Below are positions 1-10,295 of a stretch of DNA of 64,000 nt, piece after piece. Position 1 is the first letter of the stretch. Each line of letters starts with the position of its first letter. This DNA comes from Grifola frondosa (Eukaryota; Basidiomycota; Agaricomycetes; Polyporales; Grifolaceae). Where the stretch lies: positions 496,001 to 560,000 of the forward strand of contig LUGG01000018.1 in NCBI GenBank assembly GCA_001683735.1, in the 5' to 3' direction. A model generated the notes under the pieces. The model did no database searches, was not told the DNA's origin, and saw nothing but the letters and a program-made list of their open reading frames with translations. The position numbers were made by a program, and so were the translations under genes.

Positions 1-360
1 GGTTCTGTGAATGCAAGCCTTGTCAGACGACATACTGGATGAAGAGAGTGAATGGCAGTTGAACAATGTTGCTCGAGGAAACGCGTCTGTGGCGCAGGCA
101 CGTGAGCGCGTTCGAGTTCGTTGACAATGAAGAAATGGTAAATCGTCTTGTCATCACGATGTTCGTCGACTGCAGCATTGTGCGCATTTGTGTTCCCGAT
201 ATTCATCTCATTAGGCATAGTGTTGATAGACCTGTAGCAGTCAGGAAGTTGAAATGGGTCCCTGAAGATTCATATAGTCATGCGGTATATACTGCTGCTG
301 GGTTTTCGTGTTACGCATATTATTCCAAACATGCTGTTTTTCTAACACACTAGCCTATAT
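1..360 (+). pseudogene. Fragment related to the conserved protein gene at 39.7-40.4 kb
   Basis: An open frame from 66 to 353 contains MFVDCSIVRICVPDI and, further on, VRKLKWVP. The minus-strand gene at 39,691-40,384 begins with MFIDYSTVYIRVPDI followed by RKRKLKVP at a similar spacing, so the two look like paralogues. Here the similarity stops after about 50 residues and no downstream exons follow; instead the next sequence belongs to a truncated effector gene on the other strand. I read it as a remnant or a chance-cut 5' portion. The left part may continue outside the window. No function is known for either copy. Confidence 0.4.
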
Positions 361-429
361 TCCCTTCAACTGCTGCCCACCTGGACGTTAGGTGACGCTA
401 GCCATGCACGACACCTGATCATATCCGTT

Positions 430-1185
430 GTGAAGTCAGCCTAAGACTAAAAACCAGTATCAGAAATGTGCGTCGGAGAACGTGGCAGCGTCGATCGGTA
501 CCTTCGGTGGTCATCTCATCCGACACAGACGAGATCTTCTCTGTTGGTGGTGGTCATTTAGAGGGAAGTGGCCGTTTGGAGGGGGCTGCATGGCCAATTA
601 ATGTATTGAACTAGTGAATGATAATGAGAACCTACGCCAGAATATTTCTGAGAACGAGTGAGATGACCAGACAGAGGCAAAGATGAACAGAAGCTCACCC
701 AATTCCCGAAGGTCCTTAAAGGAGCCACTATCAAAACAACTGTCCGCGATCCTCGACAGAGCCGGATATTTCTCCAGGAGTTCCTGGACCTGATCAACGA
801 TTTCTGTCTTTGCGTCAAATTCTTTGCATGTACACCCCACCAGCATTATGATCAACTGATGTGGCGGGCGTCCAGGAAGCATCGGGCGGAATTTTTTCAT
901 GATGGCTTCGTCCATATCGTGATGCGGCCGACTGAATTGGAGACCAGGAATAGGAGAAAGCACTTTGAATACGGATATTTCTGCAGCCTCCGTCTTCTGA
1001 GCGTTACTAGAACCAGACAGGTGTGCAGATTCGGAGGTGAGAAGAATGACGGAGTCATCCGTCGAGTTGTTTGACGATGCAGCCGCCACCGACTGAGTAG
1101 ATTGATGGTCGGGCTCGGGTGTGCCAATCTTTCGCCTCTTTCGTTCAGAGGGACTAGGGGTTTGTGTTCGTTTGTTCCCAGCCAT
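430..1185 (-). pseudogene. Truncated 5' copy of the NTPase-nuclease effector gene
   Basis: Starting at ATG 1185 (MAGNKRTQTPSPSERKRRK) the protein parallels the first exon of the large gene that starts at 35,706: basic N-terminus, Ser/Thr-rich linker, DLSGPSNAQ-like segment (here HLSGSSNAQKTEAAEI), then a helical block ending CFDSGSFKDLRELGELL (CFDSGSFKELRELCKLL in the other copy). The first splice donor is conserved (GC before gtaggt here, GC before gtaagt there), and intron, second-exon and upstream sequences are also similar down to about 430. Everything after that, including the P-loop ATPase and nuclease parts, is absent. It is probably a non-functional 5' fragment from a segmental duplication, although a short N-terminal protein could still be made. 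Confidence 0.6.
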
Positions 1186-1239
1186 GAGGATAGGATGAAC
1201 GAAACCTGAGGTTGTAATGCAAAGAATGGCACACTGCAC

Positions 1240-4200
1240 AGTATTTGTGCAATGGTTGATGGCAAGTACAGTGAAGAAGGCCTATAGGATACCAGCCACT
1301 GCACGCCGATCGCGGCGCGCCACGACCGTGACGCGGATCAGCGCGGACCGCCAGCTTCATTGTTGCAACTTGCAAGAAATTTAGACAGACTCTGAGTATT
1401 CCCGTTCAATAATACACACTTCAAGGAAGATACGGCACAGTGCCCAGGAGCCGGGGCCGAGAGTCTCGGAGGACCACTGGGGTGCGGCGTGAAGGTTGTG
1501 TTAATAATGAAGTTTTCCTTCAGCTCGATACCTCATCCTATATACCATCTCGGCGCGGTGCTAAGAATGCTGTGTTGAGCCCAAGGAACAATATTCGCCA
1601 ACTGTTAACAGCGGTGCTGTAAACTGTGTATGATATTCAAAAATGAAATCCGCAAAGGAACAATGTTCTTATTTCCAACAATGTGTCCTAATCTGCATGT
1701 CAGCATGCGAGATGAAAAGTAAATAAAATATGTCGAGTTGTCATTAAGCAAGCTCACACTTCCTGATACTGTGCATACAGGTTCACATATGGCAAGTCCA
1801 GGAGTCGGCGGCCCAGGAAGACACTCGAATCAAATGTTGTGCGAGATAGCTACCGAGTGATTGTTGAGCACAGACCACTGCGTGGCATAGATCCTGGCAC
1901 ATCGAAGGAGACACCTCCTCGACAAACCCAACAGCGCCGTCACACGCATGCCGACACCGCTCCGTCTCATGCACCAGCACACATTCATCCTCAAACAACT
2001 AATGACAATCCATCAGCATGCTGTCAATCGTGCACGGCAACACATAGCACATGAGCAACACGAACAGTCCATACAACGAGCACATGTACGTGACTTGACG
2101 GTGAACAGCAGACCGCCAACGCCCTGCATCCACCGCTCGGTCGCATCTTCCGTAATCCTCAAGGCCTTGAGATATCATGTCTGATACAGCGCCTCCGGAT
2201 CGGGCTCCTCTCCCGCCAGAAAGTCATCCACACTAACCGACCAATAGCCCCGCGCAAGGCAGCGCTCATTCGGCGCCCGGCGCACGCACTCGTAGAAGTA
2301 AAACGTCTGACGGGGCCCGGGACGTTGTGCCTGTGGTCGCGGATCGAGCGCGGGTGGCACGAACCCGGTGCGCGCTCGAAACGAGTGCTTCTTCATTGAC
2401 CGGCGAAAATCAGGACCGCGCAGAGGTATGTCAGCGCGCGTCATCTCGGAGAGTCGGGCCTAATAGACCTATGCGCAGGCATTGCGGGTCCACCCTGTGC
2501 CGGGCAGCACTCTGCAGCGCATTCGCGAGTAGCCAGCGCCGGGTGTCGTGATATCCTTGGCCTTCCGTGATGTCCTGGATGTTGTTTGTTGTCAACGTAC
2601 TGTGATGCTTCAGATTCTGGACCGTGTACCTGGGGGAGCGATGGGTCAATTCGGCCGAAAGCCTGACCCACAAGCACCCACCGCCGCCACCCAGATGCTG
2701 ACGCCACGATTTCCGAGATGTGGCCAGCCAGAGGTACTTGCATCCTCCTGCATGCCCTGGGACTCCACATCCGCGAACACTGGTGTAAGGACGTTCGATG
2801 CCGCGCCGGTCCCCTCATATATTGATTGCTGGGATAACAAAGTGCCCTTTTGTTATCTTCAGCAACAAACAGCGTCCCCGGTGAAAGTATTTGATTTGAG
2901 CACCAGGAGAAATGGAGCAGCATACGAACAGAGAGATTAATCCATTGAATGAGCAAAATCCCGAGGAGGTATAACTTCTCAACTGGCGATGACGATGCCG
3001 AGTGCTCGGTAACATCTAGGTATGGCGAATGGTAAGCATGCGAAATACATACTGATCTTGTATTCTCACGACGCACCGATAATCTTCCACTTCGCACCTT
3101 GTTCCGGAGAACGAAAAGAAACCCACTGTAGTGCATCAAAAGATCAATAAATGGGGGAAGCAGCTTATAGCTCAACACGTACATTGTTATCTGGAAAAAG
3201 CACAGTCCGAGAGAGTATCTTGATAGTCCAGGTTTCTGAGTTCATCACGACAGTGCCATCGCCAGAGCATATTGACTCCTGATAGGATGCCCGAACGGGG
3301 CGCCAGAGAACCAATATACCAATATACTGCCTTGATATTGAGCACAATCCTCTCATAACCTGGCATAACCTTTGACAAAATGCTTAAATGCCCGGCCTCC
3401 TAGATGCCCGATACCGATCACACCATCTCAGCATGCACATCCCGATCGCCAAAAGGCCACAGACACCAGAGACAGACAACAACATACCTGAGCGACCTTG
3501 TGACATTACGAAGGCGTAGTTAGGTTCGGCACGAGAACATCCCATCCCATCAGCTGCGTGATATCTATAGGATGCCTGCAACACAACTTCAGCCAGGTCT
3601 GCAGAAATTCAAGATATTGCACACAGACGCACCATATTTTCTGGAGCAGTTCTATTTCAGACTGGAATGGCTCATCCGGCCGCCGAAACTTCTTCACAAG
3701 ACATCTTCGATCTCACCCACCTGCTCTTCGAGGACGATCTCATCCCTTCCGTACAACCTAAACAAACTGCCCGCAACATATAGCATGAGTATTCATCACA
3801 ACCGGGTCCAGCAGACGCGTACCACCCCATCGTACATCGCCATACGATCAAGCGCGCACAGTACTTCCGCGCCTTGCCCAACAGCACGGTCCGTCCTCCG
3901 AAACAACACCGCGTCTCTGCGCTCCGCATCGTCGGCGCGCATGAAGAGCGCCACACGCGTCTTCGAGAAGTACGTGAGCTGCCGGTTGCTGTAGACGGAT
4001 GACTGGATCTGCACACAGCGCTCAACGCGAGTATATGCGCGTCACGGGGCTGTGGTAGACGAACGTGGAACGCCTGCACTGCATCGTCGAGCTTCGCCGA
4101 GAGCTTGAGGACTTCCTGCGCAGTCAGTGTATTTCACAGCGGCTTCTTCGCTTGGCTCGTCATATACAGATCGATCTCCTCGAGCGTGCTGGAGGCGCAC

Positions 4201-5906
4201 AGGCAGGCGGCTATAGATCGCAATAAGGGCGGTGTTCTGTGGAACCCAAGGAATAGATCATACCACAAAAATGCAGCCACTGCCTCGTCCGATGCAGAAG
4301 ACGACACGCGCTCTCCTCGTTCCGGAGCGCATGATACACAGTGAGTATCAGCGTAGCGACGCATTGTGCAAGCGGCTTGCGGTTGTCCTAAATGCTCTAC
4401 GGCAGGAAGAGGTGATCAGCGCACGACCAAAAGACACACATCCATCTCACAGTGCACATACATCTACCATCTCCGCGAAATGCGCTACCCCAACCACACC
4501 ACCCACTATGGGTCGGAAGCGTCTGCGCGACCTTCTCTGCGATGTGAAGAGCAAGTATCACGCCGTCCATGTCTGGGGGGTGTGCTGCGAAACCGGTGGT
4601 GGCTAGTTCCAGAAGCTGACGGGACTAGGGTGCAACAGTACTGTATCGTAGTAGTCGACGTGAAGAAGGTATCCCTGTCAAATCATAAACGCGTGTAACC
4701 AACCGCCATACAGCCTCACTTAGCCTCGTTGAGTGTAACTAGTACTGTTAGCAGACAGGCTATAGTGGTAATCCAGAGACCAGTTGAGGCATGACAGCGT
4801 CTAATCTGAACAAATTAGGCCAGCTGCACCGACCTACGAGCGACCAGCGAACAGCGAGATGGCACCTCACATCGCTGGTATAGAGTGGCTTCGTCGGTAT
4901 GGCATGCCACCGAGATTAATGACGAGGTGCGTATGGAAGACGCGCCACGCTGCACCATAGTAGCAAACGGGCCTAGCTAGTAGAGGCATATACTTATGTC
5001 AATTTGAGGTGTCAGATTCGTTCGGGGAAGGGAATCCTAGCAATTCTAGGAACCAATTAATGGTGGAAGCGCGGCGCGGACATCCGGGCACCGCGTATGG
5101 CAGCGCCGAGTACTTGCGCGCGCGCAACTTCGAAGCAGCGGATGTCGTCGTCCGATTTTGCCGGTGTGGGTCGACTGCATCATGCAGACGCGAAGTCCGA
5201 GTCCGAGTCGACCACATGCACGCCGTCGCTGACCCACCCTTCAAAACCTAACTCCTCGGAGCCCACCGCGTGCACCCCATTAATATCTACGAATCCGAAT
5301 CCCGAGCTGACTGAAATCAAGTCAAGTTCGGAAGAATTTGAGTAAGTCATCTGGGACGGCGTAACCTACGCCGCCACACGGTGACTCGGGATGAGCAACG
5401 CAGACACGTGTACAGCCCCATGCCGCTCGCCGAGTAGAGTCGGTCTCAGCTCCGATCGCGATTCGCCACGATCGGCAATGTGAAGAGCGAGTTTCTCCGC
5501 GTCCACCGGCCTGCGCAAGCGCAGCATCGCGACGTGTTCGTTTCGTGTGGGTCGACTCCGGCGCAGGCACACGTCGCACAGCACATGTGTAGTGAGACAA
5601 ATACGCAGTTTATTGCGATGACGAGAAAGCAGTGGGACGATTGTAGAAGTACAGTAAACGTTGCATACGACGACAGATTACAAGCACGTGTATCAGTAAG
5701 GTGGACGACGATTGCAGAGACTCGAAAGCAAAGTGGAGAGAGAGATGGAGAGGATAACAGAGAGTGTGGACTATGGATCTACAGTGCCATATGAAAACGA
5801 TGATGACTGAACGATAAGTTATGCAAGAGAATTGAGATCCATCCATGCGACGAACGAGATATGCAAAGCCGGAATTTTAGAGCAGCGGAAGGTGATAGCA
5901 CGGCTA
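1240..5906. other. 4.7 kb without a confident gene
   Basis: Many overlapping open frames exist on both strands, but none shows a recognisable domain or a convincing splice chain. The best hint is on the minus strand at 1,990-2,430: FYECVRRAPNERCLARGYW, then after a possible splice LRITEDATERWMQGVGG, then a hydrophobic run YGLFVLLMCYVLPC. This could be the remains of an integral membrane protein. Another minus-strand stretch at 3,800-4,100 is coding-like but unassigned. I see no transposon ends. Confidence 0.4.
1990..2430 (-). pseudogene. Possible membrane-protein remnant
   Basis: Reading down the minus strand, the frame from about 2,400 gives a 70-residue piece with FYECVRRAPNERCLARGYW and ends in TGA near 2,175. 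A plausible acceptor at about 2,163 leads into LRITEDATERWMQGVGGLLF and, after a one-frame change near 2,100, a transmembrane-like segment YGLFVLLMCYVLPCTID followed by a stop near 2,000. The pieces read like protein but need a frame change. I do not recognise a family with confidence, and a complete gene upstream is not visible. Confidence 0.22.
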
Positions 5907-6948
5907 TCATGCGCGGACTTGCATAGCAAGCGACGCTGGAGGGGCTGCGAGATGGTATGGCTGGCGGATTGGCGCGGATGAAGGGAAATGAGGAATAGGG
6001 AAGGAGCGTAGGAGCTGCATCGCGGAGGACCGCGCGCGAGCTGGGAAATGACTGCCGGCTTGTACCGACTCCGTGGAAAGATGTGAAGGTGCGGGAGTGA
6101 GCATGATGTGATCGTGTTTCGTCGGGAGGGGGGCATGGATGTGCTGCTCGGGAGTGTGTGGTGGCGAAACAGACTCGAAGGAAGACTCGGAGTCGACGTC
6201 CATATCGGAGTCGCTCGAGTCGGAGCTCCAGTGCGAGCGAGATGGAGAGACGTCGCGCTTGCTGCTGCGTGCGGGCGCAGACTGGAACTTGGGTTGTGGA
6301 TGGCGGTGGGGATGCATGAGGGCCATGATGACATCGTGATGCGCGAGGATATCGGCTTCCTGGACACCGAGCTCGAAATCGAGCACATCGAGGAACTCGC
6401 GCTCGATGCGACCAATGTCCCGCTTGCCAAAGACCCCAGTGCAGAGCGCCCAGTGGACGTTCTTCAACGTAGAATCGTTGAGATACTGTGTACGAGACGA
6501 ATGAGCACGACCATTGTCAGATTGAAAGCGAAGTGAACGTACCTTGTTGGCGAGGATAAGTGCACCAAGGAATACACGCTCACATGCCCACTGCTCAAGG
6601 GCAATCTGGATATGCGGTTTTGCCCTGTCGATGTAGACAAGGGAGACGAGGAGGGCAGGGACTTTGACCTCTGCCTTGTAGATGACGTCGGTCACGAACT
6701 TTGTGAACTTGGCGTGCTCGGAGTGACGCGAGAGGGTGCGGCCGCGAGCAGATGAGGATGGGCGGCCCATGGCGTAGTCGACTGTCTCTATGACTGTGTC
6801 CACGAGATGTTCTGTTGGTAGAGAAGGTGAGTATGAGACGCAAACGGAGAGAAGGAGACGACTGACCAATAAGAGTGCGGGACATGTCGATCTCGATGAG
6901 CTCCATGAGAGCAGGAGAGTGGAGGGAGGAGTCGACGAGGCTGGCCAT
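5907..6948 (-). CDS. PCL/Pho80-like cyclin
   Basis: Three exons: 6,948-6,867, 6,811-6,543 and 6,485-5,907, with introns of 55 and 57 nt (gtcagt...caacag and gtacgt...cacag). They join in frame to 309 residues. The start at 6,948 (MASLVDSSLHSPALMELIEI) is chosen because homologous-looking sequence begins there; an in-frame ATG at 6,984 is possible. Residues about 60-165 form a cyclin box: HAKFTKFVTDVIYKAEV, PALLVSLVYIDRAK, ERVFLGALILANKYLNDSTL and DIGRIEREFLDVLDFELGV. This layout is that of fungal Pcl1/2 and Pho80-type cyclins, which activate Pho85-type CDKs in cell-cycle entry, morphogenesis or nutrient signalling. The C-terminal 150 residues are Ser/Pro/His-rich and look disordered, a likely site of phosphorylation. 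Which PCL subclass it belongs to cannot be settled here. Confidence 0.88.
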
Positions 6949-9055
6949 GTGTATGGGCGAGGGATGCTCTGATGAAAGGACCATGGCGAGTAGGAGGATG
7001 CGACGAGGGACGAATCACGACTCGGGGAGGGATGTGATGAGGAAGAGCGGTGAAGGGCCCGTCTTTTAAAAAAGGAGGCATGGCCGCAGAGGGAGTAAGT
7101 GATACGGCAGTGAATCTGAGATTGGAATGGACTGTTCGGAATTGCTGGCAGGAGGATGAGCGGCGCCTTGGCTGTGATTCGTCCGCAGCGAGTCGGGCCT
7201 GCGAGACGCGCGTTACAACGCCTGGATGGATGAGAAAGACCTGAGTCAGTCCCGGCTCCTGTAAGCGGCAGTACAACGTCGTCCGATCGCATCCGTAAGC
7301 AACCCGGCCTACACTCCTTCCTATTCGGACTCCAATGGCGCCCAGTGGCGTCCACCATCGCCAATCGTATCGCGATCTCAGCAGGGGCTCGGCATCCCTT
7401 CGGTGCTTCGGTAAGGCTCGTTCCCTCATCGTCCGATTGTCACGAACGCCTCGAGCCGGGCCAGACGCGCACACAACGCGCTTCGCCTTGCCCTAAACCC
7501 TCACGTGCACTGCTCTAGGCTGTCCCTCCCACTGCTTGACCCGTCCTCGCGAGAGCCCAGTCCAGGCTTCATCTCGCAGCCAGAGCTATCGCAGCCTATA
7601 GCATCCCATATCGCAGCCCAGAGCGGCGAATGAGAAGAAGCGACCAATGATTCTCGATATCCAGGTCTATCTGTCTACGGAGAGGCGTTCCTCGAATTCG
7701 AAGATGCAATATTGTGCGTCTAGGCATGGTGGCGAGAGTTGCTTGTAATCTCAGCCGCCGACCCAAGTTCTCAACTCATGGCTTAGCCTTAGCCCACCAA
7801 GCCCGTCCGCGATTACAGGCACGCGAACATATGGATTAATGCTGGAGTACAGCATGCAGTGGCGTGCGATATATGGCAGTACTCATTGTCTCGTTTCAAT
7901 TTCGACCCCATATGATACTTACGTCCACTCTTCACATTCAAATGCGGGGGCGCCGCATCGCCATATTCAGTGATCGTCGATCTCCAATTGCAACGTGCTA
8001 CCTTCCCGTTTTGGCATCTCCTTGGCGATTCCGACTCGTGCGGAAGGTACTGCGTGTTCGCTGTATCGCCGTGACATTAATACGACAGCGTTCGCAGACG
8101 CACGCTCCGGCGCAGCGACAAAGTGGCCCCGGCGAGCGCCCCCACCGATACATGCATTATCGACAGCATGCATGCACACACTAATCGTGACAGTCGGCGA
8201 CGCCGCAGTCACGCGTAGCACTGCGTCGCCGCACTATGCACACGCGTCTGGCCTCTGGGATACAAGCACCGCAGCCCGAGAGTTACCCTCGTAATTGTCA
8301 TGAATCATTCTAGTCCGAGTGCACATCCGCCACGGATATCGACGACATACGTCAGATTCGGCGGCAACCATCCCGCAGATATTTCGATCGCACTCCCGGT
8401 GCACGTGGCGCCAGCCACTTTTAATAGACGCGGCGTGTGCTCGTTCAGTGGCATCCCGAGAACCCTCGATGTCTTCCTGCGCGACACCGACCGGGCATCG
8501 CAGGCTCTCCACAGCATGTGCTGCGACCGCCGTGTGCTTCGACTTCCCTGTCCCCCCCCCGTCCCCACGAGCCGGGCGAACACGCGAACCCACCATCGGT
8601 CGGTGGCACATCGAGCGCTCAGCGATACAACCACCGGCGCGCATTTGCAGCTGGCGCTCATCAAATACTTATGCATCGGTCCGTTAAGGTAACGTATCGC
8701 CGGCCGTCCGTCACGCAAATTAAATTGGATTAACTGTTGGTAGTGCCAGGGCGCGCAACGACGAACAGGCTTGCGAGCGAGACATGCCAACCGGCGGGCG
8801 CAGTGCCGGACAAAGCAGGTAATTGGATTGACGTGAAACAACAACAATCAATCGTCTGCATTATCTCTACCACAGCATCCCTCCCATCCAAGCGAGCATA
8901 CTGTTTCAGTTACGCTGCTGAAACCGCTAGATTCGCAACCTAAATCCGCCGCCGCTACGACAACCATCAGCGCCCACCTCTTTCACGATAACGATGCCCG
9001 CTCACCGTGAAAGATAAACTAAACAAAATGGGGGTATGTGACGGCCGACTGTATC
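6949..9055. other. Intergenic region with a structured-RNA candidate
   Basis: No convincing protein gene lies between the cyclin start and the AT-hook protein stop. Open frames here are GC-rich shadows without domains. The one notable element is a 7SL-like stretch on the minus strand at 7,741-7,830, listed separately. Confidence 0.5.
7550..7830 (-). ncRNA. 7SL/SRP Alu-domain-like structured RNA candidate
   Basis: Read on the minus strand from 7,830, the sequence has CGTGCCTGTAATC, then GGTGGGCTAAGGC, GAGTTGAGAAC and GGGTCGGCGG in the same order as the 5' (Alu) part of SRP RNA, where UGUAAU/UGUAGU, GGAGGCUGAGGC and UUGAG occur. The two edges GCCTGTAATC (7,819-7,810) and GATTACAAGC (7,750-7,741) can pair with one mismatch, closing a roughly 60-nt loop region. 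I could not find a clear S-domain (GGAA/GGAGCAG) within 280 nt, so the 3' limit is a guess. It may be a diverged SRP RNA, a derived pseudogene or chance similarity. Confidence 0.3.
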
Positions 9056-10295
9056 CTAGGAACCCGCCGTGCCATCGCTCGGTGCTGGTGTCTTGCCTTT
9101 GCTCTTCGCGTTCTTGCTGCCTTTTGGCCGGCCCCTAGGACGCTTATTGGTAGGTTGGCCATCGGGCCCATACTCTTCTGCATTGCGCTTGTTTCCTACG
9201 GAAGCAGATGCAGACTCCGCTTGAAGCCGCAGAGCTTTCAGGTATCTACACAACTCAGGTAAGCCACTGCGTATCCCGACAGAAAACGGAGATGCTGACT
9301 CTGCGGACTTCTCTTCGAGAGTCGATTGCAGGCTTGGTAGCGGTGGCTGGCCAAGCTCCTGGCGCAGCTTGTCGACGTCCTGCTTCGCGATGGCATAATC
9401 GCCGTCCGTAATCACCTGGATCTTCTGGCGCAATTCTGCAGATCTGTCAGGAGCGTCAGCACAAAATCACGCGAATGTTCGGCAGGCGCGTACTCCTTGT
9501 TAAGGGTTGCTTCTAACAGGTCCGCCTAGAGGGCCAAAGTTAGAGGACCTCTCGAGGTGACTGTTTGCCAATAACTGGCCTTGTCGCGATCCTCGTTAAC
9601 CTATGTCCGGAGGCAAACGTGAGGCAACTCAATTCGCGTCGCAACGGCGTTGGGGCGTACCTCTCGTAGACAATTCAACAGTCTTGACCGCTCGCTCTCC
9701 AACCTCGCGACATCATCTCAGGCCTCCGTCGCACGGGGTAATGAGGGTTCATAACTCACTTGTTCTTCTGCTCTTTCAGGTCCTGTATTGCCTTATTCTT
9801 CTGTTCCAACGACGCGTGCGCGGAAAGAATGTGCGCGGTATGTAATTGTAGCGTTAATGCATGTTTCCTGCGTGATCATGTCGGTACAAAGAGGTCGCAA
9901 CCAGGGCGGAACGCGCGTTGGGACGGATGCGCGATTCGGGCGAAGGCAAATTATGATGCATCGGGCGAAAGTCAAGACAAAGGCAGGTTGTTAGCAAAGA
10001 ATCGCACGGAGAGAATGTCAGAAGAGAATGGATGGATAGACTACGACAAAGAAGCAGCGGAACAGCCGCAACGACACCCAGCGTTCCGCACACCTCGCGC
10101 TCCGCGCGGGAGCTGCGCATAGCGACGTTCTCTCCGCCAGCGAAAAAAAAGGCACAAGCTGAGGGCGACGCACTTGAGCTCTGCGGTCTTGGCGAGGTGG
10201 ACGAGGTTCTTTGTCCAGTCGCCCGTCGCGAGAATGGGTGGGTTGGAGGAGCCTGCGGCGGGGGCAGCGGATGAGCCGGAGGCAGCGGAGGCCAT
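9056..10295 (-). CDS. Coiled-coil protein with C-terminal AT-hook
   Basis: Seven exons join in frame to 219 residues: 10,295-10,174, 9,867-9,760, 9,703-9,661, 9,600-9,580, 9,525-9,494, 9,443-9,300 and 9,245-9,056. The fourth exon is only 21 nt (VNEDRDK), and the intron after it has a GC donor (AAG|gccagt). The 54-nt intron 9,246-9,299 is a multiple of three and would be read through as extra residues if missed. Residues 20-140 are a long helical, coiled-coil-rich segment (WTKNLVHLAKTAELKKH, LEQKNKAIQDLKEQKNKLE, ESAELRQKIQV). The C-terminus has a bipartite basic stretch and an AT-hook (KRPRGRPKGSKNAKSKGK). The domain order suggests a nuclear, DNA-associated oligomer. I recognise it only as a conserved basidiomycete protein of unknown role. 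The first intron (306 nt) is unusually long for this window. Confidence 0.8.

Noticed and set aside
2441..3184. 247-codon minus-strand open frame
   Set aside because: Low-quality protein sequence without domains; neighbouring frames are equally plausible, so a gene cannot be supported.
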